Part shown: positions 1 to 7,897 of the stretch, one piece after another
Layout of the letters: the number at the start of each line of letters is the position of its first letter
How positions within the stretch are numbered: the stretch's first letter is position 1
Origin: Bacteroidota bacterium
GTDB lineage: Bacteria; Bacteroidota; Bacteroidia; AKYH767-A; 2013-40CM-41-45
NCBI GenBank assembly: GCA_003151745.1
Contig: PLYJ01000133.1
Span: 1 to 37,848, forward strand
Direction of reading: 5' to 3'
DNA length: 37,848 nucleotides
Program-made: the position numbers and the translations under genes
The notes under the pieces: generated by a model
What the model saw: the letters and a program-made list of their open reading frames with translations, nothing else
Database searches by the model: none
Told to the model about the DNA's origin: nothing

Positions 1-25
1 CAAGTTTTTTCAGGACGGTACATTA

Positions 26-277
26 TTAAGCTAAGGATACGCGTTTTTTGATGGAAATCAAATAAAACAAGGCAAAAATCATCAGTGAATACATTGAGAT
101 CAGTAGTGATTTCATCATGTTCACTAGTGAACTCATCATGGTTGCTATTGAATTCGTTGTGTTCACTACTGAATTCATCGTATTCGTTAGTGAACTTGTT
201 GTGTTCACTACTGAACTCATCGTGTTTGTTAGTGAATTCGTTGATTTTGACAGGAAACCGGGAATATTCTCAATCAA
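26..277 (-). CDS. Possible heptad-repeat protein with hydrophobic C-terminus
   Basis: This 83-codon frame reads the 21-bp repeat as seven-residue units: alternating LTNT-M-x-S and VVNT-T-x-S heptads over about residues 15-65. A hydrophobic stretch (LMIFALFYLISI) and a basic tail (KKR) follow. The pattern would suit a small coiled-coil or fibrous protein anchored by one C-terminal membrane helix. The only start at the 5' end is a TTG at 275-277 with no convincing ribosome binding site, and plus-strand frames are open too, so coding is not proven. No family is recognised. It lies 86 bp downstream of lpxH on the same strand and could be the last gene of that unit. Confidence 0.3.
   Translation of the reverse strand: MIENIPGFLSKSTNSLTNTMSSVVNTTSSLTNTMNSVVNTTNSIATMMSSLVNMMKSLLISMYSLMIFALFYLISIKKRVSLA
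69..257. repeat. 21-bp tandem repeat tract (about nine units)
   Basis: Diverged 21-bp units follow one another, for example 111-131, 132-152, 153-173, 174-194, 195-215 and 216-236, each ending in a TGAA or GTGAA-like motif. Units alternate in two flavours, giving a higher-order 42-bp period in the middle of the tract. The period is a multiple of three, so several frames stay open on both strands. On the minus strand it encodes alternating heptads of the LTNTMxS and VVNTTxS kind, described separately. Confidence 0.85.
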
Positions 278-363
278 TCTTTACAACGATTTTCTAAACA
301 AAAAAGAATTTAATATGGTACTTTTAACGTTCACCGGAATCCATAAACATATAATAAACCTCT

Positions 364-1140
364 TTATGATTTAGCGATCGCAGAAGGGTTAAAATATTTC
401 AACTCCAGTTCCGTCCCATCAAAAACGGCAAAGCTGTTGTAGTTCACCCATTCGCCGAGGTTGATATAGCGGGAGGTGTCGTTTAGTTTGATGTCAAGAG
501 GCAGATGACGATGACCAAAGATGAGGTAGTCATAATGTTTCTTGCCAAGCAACTCTTTACTGTGAATGACCAGCCATTCCTTTTCTTCGCCTAAAAATTT
601 TTCATCCTCTAACTCAGTTGCAATGCGGCTTTTACGCGACCAATATTGAGCAAACCAAAAAGCAAAGTTTGGATGGAGCCTCGCGAACAGCCATTGACAA
701 ATCTTATTTGCAAAAACTTTTTTAATGAACTTGTATCCGTGATCTCCGGGACCAAGCCCGTCGCCATGACCTATATAGAATTGCTTTCCGTTGTAAGTTC
801 TTTCAATAGCCTCACGGAATACTTTAACATTCAACTCATGCGGCAGGTAATCAAATACCCACATGTCGTGATTGCCGGTGAAATAATAAACAGGGATGCC
901 TGCATCCGTAAACTCTGCAAGCTTTCCAAGCAAGCGCACGTATCCGCGCGGCACGACAGTTTTGTACTCAAACCAAAAATCAAATACATCGCCAAGAAGA
1001 TAAAGCTCTCCGCAATCCTGCTTAATGGAATTGAGCCAGGCAACAATCCTTTTTTCACGTTCCAGACTTTTCTCATACGTTGGCACGCCGAGATGAAAGT
1101 CGGAAGCGAAATATATTTTTTTGTTATCTGTGAATTCCAT
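364..1140 (-). CDS. lpxH: UDP-2,3-diacylglucosamine diphosphatase (LpxH-type)
   Basis: This 258-residue calcineurin-like metallophosphoesterase has the full metal-site series: SDFH (13-16), GD with following FDFW (50-56), GNHD (89-92), GHGD (124-127) and GHRH (209-212). The FDFW stretch after the GD motif and the YIGHGD segment are characteristic of LpxH. LpxH removes UMP from UDP-2,3-diacylglucosamine to give lipid X in lipid A synthesis, at the cytoplasmic face of the inner membrane. The length fits Bacteroidota members. The ATG at 1138-1140 is the natural start. The next gene upstream on the same strand, the M1 peptidase, is separated by a 118-bp spacer filled with GCAGTC-type repeats. The family is confident; the exact substrate is inferred from homology. 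Confidence 0.9.
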   Translation of the reverse strand: MEFTDNKKIYFASDFHLGVPTYEKSLEREKRIVAWLNSIKQDCGELYLLGDVFDFWFEYKTVVPRGYVRLLGKLAEFTDAGIPVYYFTGNHDMWVFDYLPHELNVKVFREAIERTYNGKQFYIGHGDGLGPGDHGYKFIKKVFANKICQWLFARLHPNFAFWFAQYWSRKSRIATELEDEKFLGEEKEWLVIHSKELLGKKHYDYLIFGHRHLPLDIKLNDTSRYINLGEWVNYNSFAVFDGTELELKYFNPSAIAKS

Positions 1141-1170
1141 TTTATATAAGCTTGCGATTTAAATTGAAGT

Positions 1171-1254
1171 CCTTAGTCTGCAGTCGCAATCTTCAGTAAG
1201 CACGAAAGCCTGTTCATAGCGGACTGCGGACTGACTCCTGCAGACTGCCAACTG
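1171..1254. repeat. GCAGTC-word repeat cluster
   Basis: The spacer between lpxH and the M1 peptidase is built from variations of a roughly 7-bp word (GCAGTC, GGACTGC, GCAGACT). Because the words are near-palindromic in combination, arms such as GTCTGCAG and CTGCAGAC can pair across the cluster. It is one of several such word-repeat tracts in the window and may act as a terminator-like or processing hairpin behind the peptidase gene. Confidence 0.6.
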
Positions 1255-1258
1255 TTTT

Positions 1259-4200
1259 TCAGAGTTCAATGTGTCGTATTAATTCAATAGGATTGAGCTT
1301 AGATAAATTCAGTTCAAACCTGATTTTGGAAGAATACTTTCCAAACACATCAGGATTCTGGCTGTAATAGTAATCAATGTCTGACGACCAGCCAGTTGGT
1401 AAATAAACTACAAAAATATCTTTTACTATATCAATCTCTGCACCATAGTCAAACATGGGAAGAGCGCGGTATTCAATAGGATAGTCTTTGTAGTCATAAA
1501 AGCCAAGATCAGCAAAAAGCCTGACGGGTAATATGCCGGGCAGTGATGTTTTAAGGTTAAGCGCTGCAAGCCATGTGCCGCTTATGCCTGATGCCGTCGG
1601 CACTTTAAAGCCGCCATCCTGAATAACAAACTGGTGGGATAACAAACCATCCATTTCCGATCTGCCTAAGAAGACTTCACTGTACTCATAATCTTCGCGG
1701 CCATCCCAACCGCTCATCCTCAAACGATAATCAACGGGCGCGCTGCTATTTTCGATAACCCTACTCGAAGCAACCCATCCTGCAAAGGCACGCACTTCGA
1801 AGCCTTTATCCTTTTTTCCATAAGTGATTAAATACTTTCCTTCCATGTCTGCACGTGCAAAACCCGTATTGATTGAAAAGCTTGTCCGGAGGAAATATGG
1901 ATTGATCGCTTTATTTTTTTCAAGCGTGAGCGAGATGCCGTTATATATTCTTTTTGCCACAGTTGTTTGAAAGCGATAAGTAGAATCATTACCCGCTTGC
2001 ACAAATTCGGGATCATTAGAATTGATGAGCGTGCTGCTTAGTGAAATGAATTCTTTAGCATAATTGGTTGGCTGCTTTCTGATGAAGATATTGAATGAGT
2101 TGCTTAACTTACTATACCTTAAATAAGAAGAAGCATTAGATCCGTTTATATCTTGGTAGAAGTAATTATCAAAATGAAAGGATGAAAATTGCGAAGCGAG
2201 ATTATAGCTTTGTATAAAATGGGAATCAGGATGCCATGAATACGAAGCACTTCCTGTGCCTGTAAATTCCTTCGTGTTGGAACTGTACATCGGGTTAAGT
2301 ACATATTCAATCCCGCACGTGCGGGACTTTGGAACGAAACTTACATTATATAGAGCAAGACCGCCCATCAGCTTGTCATAATTGTTCCATCCTATAGTTG
2401 GAGTGAAATAGATCAACGTTTTATCAGCATTCTCAGGCGCATTAAGAAATCGAAACTGAACGGGATCCCATTTTTTGAGAATGCCGGAAGTGCGAACAAA
2501 ATTATTTTTCTTGTTTAATTCAGGAATCTCATTTATTGCATCTATTCTTATTGCATCGCAATTGTCACAGGTAACAAGCAACTCTTTGCTTTTCTCAAAT
2601 CCCTGGTTCCATTGAATGCTTTGTATTTTTCCATTCCGCATTCCTGAAATAGAAAATGGACTTACCACATTCCCGTAGTTCTTTATCTTCAACAAATATC
2701 TTTTTGAAGTGGCAAAATCAAGGCTTTGCTGAGAAATAAGTTTAACAGATGAAATTCCGTAATCAATCTTCTTTGTCGTACGAAGCAAGTCAACGAAGAA
2801 CCAGTCGAGTTTTTGTTTACTTGTTTCTTCAAATACTTTTTTGATGTCTTCAGGATATGGATGACGGAATTTCCACTCTTTGAAATATTCGTGCATGCAA
2901 TGATCAAAAAGTGAATCACCGAGATATGATTTTAAATAATCAAAACAAACAGACGTTTTATAATAGACATCACCGTGATAATTAGAAAGAGAGAAATCCT
3001 GTGACGGCGAATCGGGTGCCTGGTCCGTGTTTCTTCGCGCGCCTGTCAGGTAATCTAATGTTTGAAGATGCTTGTGAGTGATTTTATTAATGCCAAGCAC
3101 TTTACCAACTCTTCCCAATTGCGGAAGCTGGTTTCTGAGTTTATCGGGCTGATTGGCATACTTAGTGTATGCATAACGTGTTTCAAAGAACATATTAATA
3201 CCTTCATCCATCCATGGATGTTCACGCTCATTGCTGCCTAGCATTCCATAAAACCAATTGTGTCCCACCTCATGTGCAATGGTAGTTTCCAGCTCAAACT
3301 CGCTTGCAGCCTGGCCTATTAACGTAATCATCGGGTATTCCATTCCTATTCCGGCAGCAATAGTTCCGTCAACTGCCGTTACGCTTTTGTAAGGATAATC
3401 TCCCACCCATTTCGAATAATATAACGTTGCATCGTTGACATATTCAATTGCCTTTCTCCACCATTCAGCCTGGTTGTTGGTAAACATCACCCATGTAGTA
3501 ACCTCACGATGTGATTGCGGAAGCTCAACATTTCCTTTCAGCACATGATAGCGCTTATCAGCAAACCATGCGAAGTCATGAATACGATCCTGGTGATAAT
3601 GAAGTGTTTTTGCTTGTTTTGATGAGCGGGGAAAATTCATGTCTTCTGAAAAGGCTGTAACGCTTTCTGTTTCTTTTGCTTTCTCATCCAGCCATTGCAG
3701 CTCATGTTCGTCTTTCAGCTCGCCTGTTGCGCCAACAACATAATTTTCAGGAAGTGTGATATATACATCGAATGTTCCGAACTCAGAATAATATTCTCCC
3801 TGATCGAGGTAAGGAAAGGCATGCCATCCATATTGATCATAAACTGCGGGCTTAGGATACCATTGCGAAACAAAATAAGCTTGTCCAAGGTGTCCAAAGC
3901 GGGATAAATTAGCAGAAGGAATCTTTACATGAAAAGAAGTGGTGATGGTGATCTTCTCACCGGGCTTCAACGGCTCATTTAATTTTATTTTGCAGATGTC
4001 AATATTAACGCTGTCCAATTGCCATTCCGCCTTTGCATCGTTTATATAAAAATCAAGTGAGTCAATGAACCCTCTGTCCTTTGCTTCAGCATTAATAAAA
4101 CGAAAATCGCCGTCGTTATATAGTTCTTTTGCAAATGCTGTTTCATCATTCTTATAGCCGTTTGGCCACAGGTGAAAATAAATCTCTGTCAGTGCGCTGT

Positions 4201-4423
4201 TGGAGTTGTTCTTGTATTCAATCTTTTCATTTGCCGATAATTCATGCTTCACGTCATTCAGCGAGACATGAATCTCGTAATTCACTTCCTGTTGGAAGTA
4301 TTGCTGGCTGAAGGACTTGAAGGGAGCAGAAATGAGAAAAGAGACATACAAGAATGTGCGGATGTGCAGATGTGCGGATGTGCAGATGAACGCTGGCATT
4401 TTCATATCACTAAATTCATGCAT
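1259..4423 (-). CDS. Secreted M1-family zinc metallopeptidase
   Basis: The protein is a large (about 1054 residue) aminopeptidase-type M1 enzyme. In numbering from the TTG codon just upstream (4424-4426), the zinc site is HEVGH at 385-389 and the third ligand glutamate is E408 in WMDEG. This is exactly HExxH-x18-E. A GIGMEYP segment replaces the family's GAMEN exopeptidase motif. An N-terminal hydrophobic stretch ending SFSQ looks like a signal peptide. The long C-terminal part after about residue 600 is not recognised; it has beta-rich, outer-membrane-like segments. I chose ATG 4421-4423 over TTG 4424-4426. Residues 15-23 are written by a GTGCGGAT/GTGCAGAT repeat that can pair with the spacer upstream, so expression may be controlled by that hairpin. 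Confidence 0.88.
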   Translation of the reverse strand: MHEFSDMKMPAFICTSAHLHIRTFLYVSFLISAPFKSFSQQYFQQEVNYEIHVSLNDVKHELSANEKIEYKNNSNSALTEIYFHLWPNGYKNDETAFAKELYNDGDFRFINAEAKDRGFIDSLDFYINDAKAEWQLDSVNIDICKIKLNEPLKPGEKITITTSFHVKIPSANLSRFGHLGQAYFVSQWYPKPAVYDQYGWHAFPYLDQGEYYSEFGTFDVYITLPENYVVGATGELKDEHELQWLDEKAKETESVTAFSEDMNFPRSSKQAKTLHYHQDRIHDFAWFADKRYHVLKGNVELPQSHREVTTWVMFTNNQAEWWRKAIEYVNDATLYYSKWVGDYPYKSVTAVDGTIAAGIGMEYPMITLIGQAASEFELETTIAHEVGHNWFYGMLGSNEREHPWMDEGINMFFETRYAYTKYANQPDKLRNQLPQLGRVGKVLGINKITHKHLQTLDYLTGARRNTDQAPDSPSQDFSLSNYHGDVYYKTSVCFDYLKSYLGDSLFDHCMHEYFKEWKFRHPYPEDIKKVFEETSKQKLDWFFVDLLRTTKKIDYGISSVKLISQQSLDFATSKRYLLKIKNYGNVVSPFSISGMRNGKIQSIQWNQGFEKSKELLVTCDNCDAIRIDAINEIPELNKKNNFVRTSGILKKWDPVQFRFLNAPENADKTLIYFTPTIGWNNYDKLMGGLALYNVSFVPKSRTCGIEYVLNPMYSSNTKEFTGTGSASYSWHPDSHFIQSYNLASQFSSFHFDNYFYQDINGSNASSYLRYSKLSNSFNIFIRKQPTNYAKEFISLSSTLINSNDPEFVQAGNDSTYRFQTTVAKRIYNGISLTLEKNKAINPYFLRTSFSINTGFARADMEGKYLITYGKKDKGFEVRAFAGWVASSRVIENSSAPVDYRLRMSGWDGREDYEYSEVFLGRSEMDGLLSHQFVIQDGGFKVPTASGISGTWLAALNLKTSLPGILPVRLFADLGFYDYKDYPIEYRALPMFDYGAEIDIVKDIFVVYLPTGWSSDIDYYYSQNPDVFGKYSSKIRFELNLSKLNPIELIRHIEL

Positions 4424-4464
4424 CAATTAATTTGCACATCTGCACATTAGTAAATCCGCACATC
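4354..4464. promoter_or_regulatory. Inverted word repeat bracketing the M1 peptidase start codon
   Basis: Four tandem 8-bp units (ATGTGCGG and ATGTGCAG alternating) lie at 4354-4385 inside the signal-peptide codons. Complementary words lie at 4433-4447 and 4454-4464 in the spacer. In the minus-strand transcript the two arms can pair over about 22 positions with a six-base bulge. The candidate start codons (4421-4426, 4403-4405, 4397-4399) then fall in a loop of roughly 60 nucleotides. A role in translation control or transcript end formation is inferred. Confidence 0.55.
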
Positions 4465-5620
4465 AATGGAGTGCTTCATCAATCTTGCTTGCCAGGTCAT
4501 TGCCGGACAATTCTTTTGCAATGATCTTTCCTTCTTTATCAATCAGAATCATGTTTGGAATATCTTCTACATAATATGTTTTCGCGGCTTCCGATTCCCA
4601 TCGTTTCAAATCGCTGACATGTATCCAGTTCAGATGGTCCATCGCAATGGCGTCTTTCCAGCCATTCTTATCATCGTCAAGTGATACGCTGTAAATCTCA
4701 AAACCTTTGCTGTGAAAAGCTTTATATAGCTCCGTTAGGTGCGGATTCTCCTGCCTGCAAGGGCCGCACCAGGAAGCCCAGAAATCAAGTAATACAACTT
4801 TACCACGTAACGATGACAGCGCAATCTTCTTTCCTTCAGGCGATGGCAGGTTAATATCAGGAGCCATGCTCCCAACAGGAAGCAGCTTCATTCGATCCAC
4901 TTTTATATGGAACTGCTGAACATACAAAAACTTCGGATAGGCGGCGGTCAGGCTGCTGTCGAGTGATGTATATATTGCAAGATCACGTTGCTGGTCAAGA
5001 AACTTGGTAGCCGTGAGCGCAATGACAGACTTCGGATGTTTTGCAATAAATTCTTTTGCAAAAGAACGCATAGTCCTGAAATAATACGGATTCCAAATGC
5101 TTCTGAATAGCGAGTCGGCTAAGGCTTTGTCATTATCTCTTGTTCTTGAATAAATCGTGTTGAGAGAATCGCGCACATGCTTTTCATACGAATTGATCTC
5201 GCCCACCAATTCATTTTCTTCCGATCCTTTAGCTTCGCCGGTATTAATCATATTCGCGGCATCTCCTGTAATATTTAAATTTTCGCCGCCTTTAAGCACG
5301 AGATATAATACCTGTTTAGGATCGGTGCGCAGGATATAATAGTCCAGATGATCTGCTTTGTTAGGAAGAGAAAACTTGCCATCAGAATCTGTCTTCACTG
5401 AATCCAGCGGAAGGTCATCATGCTCACGAACTAACTCAAGAGAGATCGTGATGTTCTTTGCATTGCTAAGCTTTCCTGAAATGGTACCGCCGGGTTGTTT
5501 GTCTGTTTTGTGATTGCATGAAAAGAAACTGTAAAAAGTGGCACTAAGCAGTAGGCAGAAAGCAGCAACCAGCGTTGCCGACCGCTGGCTGCTTACCGCC
5601 ACTTTTTTTCCTATTTTCAT
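4463..5620 (-). CDS. TlpA/ResA-like thioredoxin lipoprotein with DUF4369-like N-terminus
   Basis: The 385-residue protein has an N-terminal hydrophobic segment ending in a weak lipobox (FFSC, Cys35). A beta-rich region of about 40-135 resembles DUF4369. A helical linker follows, then an AhpC/TSA-thioredoxin domain from about residue 250 with the redox motif WCGPC (Cys285, Cys288). Such proteins are envelope-bound thiol-disulfide oxidoreductases common in Bacteroidota. The conserved FWASWCGPCRQE block makes the domain certain; its partner is unknown. The ATG at 5618-5620 is 8 bases from the gatB stop, so the two are probably co-transcribed. Codons 5-29 are made of an AGCAG-type repeat that folds into a strong hairpin. 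Confidence 0.88.
   Translation of the reverse strand: MKIGKKVAVSSQRSATLVAAFCLLLSATFYSFFSCNHKTDKQPGGTISGKLSNAKNITISLELVREHDDLPLDSVKTDSDGKFSLPNKADHLDYYILRTDPKQVLYLVLKGGENLNITGDAANMINTGEAKGSEENELVGEINSYEKHVRDSLNTIYSRTRDNDKALADSLFRSIWNPYYFRTMRSFAKEFIAKHPKSVIALTATKFLDQQRDLAIYTSLDSSLTAAYPKFLYVQQFHIKVDRMKLLPVGSMAPDINLPSPEGKKIALSSLRGKVVLLDFWASWCGPCRQENPHLTELYKAFHSKGFEIYSVSLDDDKNGWKDAIAMDHLNWIHVSDLKRWESEAAKTYYVEDIPNMILIDKEGKIIAKELSGNDLASKIDEALH
5533..5607. repeat. Nested inverted repeat inside the tlpA-like signal sequence
   Basis: Perfect 10-bp arms AAAAAGTGGC (5533-5542) and GCCACTTTTT (5598-5607) enclose an inner stem: AAGCAG plus CCAGCG (5560-5565, 5569-5574) pairs with CGCTGG plus CTGCTT (5583-5594). 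The sequence between repeats the word AGCAG at about 7-bp steps. In the transcript the hairpin starts about a dozen bases after the start codon, so it may damp translation or mark a processing point. Confidence 0.7.
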
Positions 5621-5628
5621 TTATATAT

Positions 5629-7080
5629 CTATTTCCTGTCCAGCATTTCAACAAGCAATTTATTCGCCTGCTTCGGATCGGCTTTACCTTTCGACAACTT
5701 CATCACCTCGCCCATAAACAATCCTACTATTCCTGTCTTACCGCTTTTATATTCCTGCACCTTATCAGGAAACTTCGCAATGGCCTGTTCAATAAAAGCA
5801 TTCAATGCACCGCTGTCACTTTCCTGTATCAGGTTTAACGTGCCGGCAATCACATTCGGATCGGCATTCGGGTCATTCATTAACTCACGAAATATTTTCT
5901 GCGATGCAGTAAAGCTCACCTTGTTATCATCCACCATCTTGATGAGTTCTGCAATGTGTTTTGGTTGCAGCTTGAAATCTTTCAGCTCCACAGCGTTCTC
6001 ATTCATATAGGATTTAACAGGACCCATGATCCAGTTTGCCGCTGCCTTATAATTCTTAGTAACGTCAGTAAGCGAATTAAAGTACAGCGCCACTTCTTTC
6101 GATTCCGTTAAAACGTCTGCATCATAAGCTGACAAGCCAAACTCATTCGCGAACTTGTGTTTCAACTCGTTCGGCAGAGCAGGCATCTTTTCCCTGATGC
6201 CGTGTATATATTCTTCTGAAATAACAACAGGAGGAAGATCAGGCTCAGGGAAGTAACGATAGTCATTCGCCATCTCCTTGCTGCGCATGCTGAAAGTCGT
6301 GCCACTCACGGCATCGAAGCTGCGTGTATCCTGCATCACCTGCTCTCCTTTTTCTATGGCATCTATCTGCCGCTTTATTTCATGTTCGATGGCGCGTTGT
6401 ACGTTGCGTATCGAATTCATGTTCTTCACTTCCACCTTGCGTCCAAACTCCTTCGCGCCTTTCAGCATTACGCTTACGTTTGCATCGCAACGCATGGAGC
6501 CTTCTTCCATATTGCCGTCGCATATTTCTAAATAACGCACCAGCTTCCGCACTTCCGTTACATAAGCATACGCTTCATCCGAAGTCTTTATCTCCGGTTC
6601 TGAAACCATCTCCAGCAAAGGCACTCCTGCCCGGTTCAAATCCACAAGCGTATCAAAGGGATCCTGGTCGTGCAGGCTTTTGCCTGCATCTTCTTCCATG
6701 TGTATGCGCGTGATCCCAATCTTTTTCTCATTACCATCCTTCGTCTTTATAAGAATGTGCCCCCCTGTGCAGACAGGCGTTGTGTCCTGCGTAATCTGGT
6801 ATCCTTTCGGAAGATCGGCATAAAAATAATTCTTGCGTGCGTAATGACTCACCTCGCGAATGCTGCTTCCGCAAGCCAATCCAAGCTTTACAGCAAATTC
6901 AATCACACGCTTATTCACGCGCGGCAATGAGCCGGGATGCCCAAGCGTTATCACCGATACATTTGTATTCGGCATAGAACCATATTCTGTTGAATCCGAT
7001 GAATACGCCTTGCTCTTCGTAAGCAATTGGATGTGTATTTCCAGGCCTATTACCGTTTCATACTTTTCGTAAACACTCAT
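5629..7080 (-). CDS. gatB: Asp/Glu-tRNA(Asn/Gln) amidotransferase subunit B
   Basis: This is a full-length GatB (483 residues). The N-terminal catalytic domain begins YETVIGLEIHIQL and contains the Bacteroidota-type YSSDSTEYG segment, the GHPGSLPRVN block and HMEEDAGK (about 148-155). The C-terminal helical and YqeY-like tail ends in KANKLLVEMLDRK. GatB, with GatA and GatC, converts misacylated Glu-tRNA(Gln) or Asp-tRNA(Asn) to the correct amide form using ammonia from GatA. GatA and GatC are not in this window. The start ATG at 7078-7080 is clear. The gene is intact and marks the left chromosomal border beside the ispG remnant and the integrase. Confidence 0.96.
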   Translation of the reverse strand: MSVYEKYETVIGLEIHIQLLTKSKAYSSDSTEYGSMPNTNVSVITLGHPGSLPRVNKRVIEFAVKLGLACGSSIREVSHYARKNYFYADLPKGYQITQDTTPVCTGGHILIKTKDGNEKKIGITRIHMEEDAGKSLHDQDPFDTLVDLNRAGVPLLEMVSEPEIKTSDEAYAYVTEVRKLVRYLEICDGNMEEGSMRCDANVSVMLKGAKEFGRKVEVKNMNSIRNVQRAIEHEIKRQIDAIEKGEQVMQDTRSFDAVSGTTFSMRSKEMANDYRYFPEPDLPPVVISEEYIHGIREKMPALPNELKHKFANEFGLSAYDADVLTESKEVALYFNSLTDVTKNYKAAANWIMGPVKSYMNENAVELKDFKLQPKHIAELIKMVDDNKVSFTASQKIFRELMNDPNADPNVIAGTLNLIQESDSGALNAFIEQAIAKFPDKVQEYKSGKTGIVGLFMGEVMKLSKGKADPKQANKLLVEMLDRK

Positions 7081-7118
7081 TATCTTCTTTTAAATTACAT
7101 CTACTAATTACTAATATG

Positions 7119-7154
7119 TACGAATATACGAATGGCTCCCTATTCGTATTCGTA
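7119..7154. repeat. TACGAAT inverted repeat
   Basis: TACGAATATACGAAT (7119-7133) faces ATTCGTATTCGTA (7142-7154) across an eight-base loop, giving a stem of about 13 bp just upstream of gatB. The same word recurs upstream of gcvP around 35519-35575. It is probably another short dispersed repeat, possibly acting as a transcription boundary. Confidence 0.6.
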
Positions 7155-7162
7155 GATAGTTT

Positions 7163-7737
7163 TTAAAAATCGCTGCAAGATAATAAAAGAGAGCAGGGTA
7201 AGGAGAACAGCTTACAGTTTAACGAGGTAGGAATTAAAGCAGTTTTTAAAAGGGAGATTGATAGGGAAGAGTTTTTTACAACAAATAAGAAATCTGACAA
7301 GTTGAATTTTGTTGTCGTTGATGCGAAGACGTTAGTTCAAAGTTCAAAGTTTGGATTCGACAGTTGTTTTGATCTTTGAAACAAGCAATGAGCATGGTAT
7401 GGCGGAGCAGCGAAGGATGTTTTTGGAATTGATGCTTAATAACTCCAACATTCCCGTAATCATCAAAAGAAATTATGTTGGGTTGAATGAAGATACTTTT
7501 CGTTTGTATGCCTCCACTGATTCAGGAGCTTTGTTTATTGATGGCTTTGGAGATTGCATCTGGCTGAAAACTAAAAACACTGTTTCTCCTGCTGTTGTTA
7601 ACTCCACCTCCTTCGGCATTCTGCAGGCAACACGCACACGTATTTCAAAAACAGAATATATAAGCTGCCCAAGCTGCGGGCGCACGCTTTTTGATTTGCA
7701 GGAAACCACTGCATGTATTCGTTCCCGCTGGGACTGA
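7163..7737 (+). pseudogene. ispG: Frameshifted, 3'-truncated ispG remnant
   Basis: Translation of 7351-7737 gives an IspG C-terminal fragment: ETSNEHGMAEQR, then VIIKRNY, LYASTDSGALFIDGFGD, and SFGILQATRTRISKTEYISCPSCGRTLFDLQETTA-like text. It includes the first Cys pair (CPSC) of the [4Fe-4S] site. IspG makes HMBPP in the MEP isoprenoid pathway. The preceding piece (about 7163-7349, NEVGIKAVFKREIDREEFF) is in another frame and ends at a stop. The two frames join exactly if one copy of the tandem 7-bp word AGTTCAA (7335-7348) is removed. The coding sequence stops after CIRSRWD, so the third cysteine and the rest of the C-terminus are lost. No start codon is visible. A non-functional relic is the best reading; a working ispG must lie elsewhere. 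Confidence 0.82.
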
Positions 7738-7801
7738 TTTCTTTCCTCCCCTTTGCCCTCCATTGCACCAATTACGTTGATTATCAGTAGTTTACTTGCT
7801 G

Positions 7802-7809
7802 TACCTTTG
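7802..7809 (+). promoter_or_regulatory. Bacteroidota -7 promoter box for the integrase
   Basis: TACCTTTG matches the Bacteroidota -7 consensus TAnnTTTG, with a TTG at 7777-7779 as a possible -33 element 22 bases upstream. It lies about 90 bases before the integrase ATG. Confidence 0.55.
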
Positions 7810-7897
7810 CATCATGATTTTATCAGATGCAGAGCAAAACGGCAAATGTTGTACCCAATGTTGTACCCATTTTCCAAACTACTAATAATCAAATCCA

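Noticed and set aside
7473-7763. 96-codon minus-strand frame
   Set aside because: It is antisense to the ispG remnant, which gives clear homology on the other strand.
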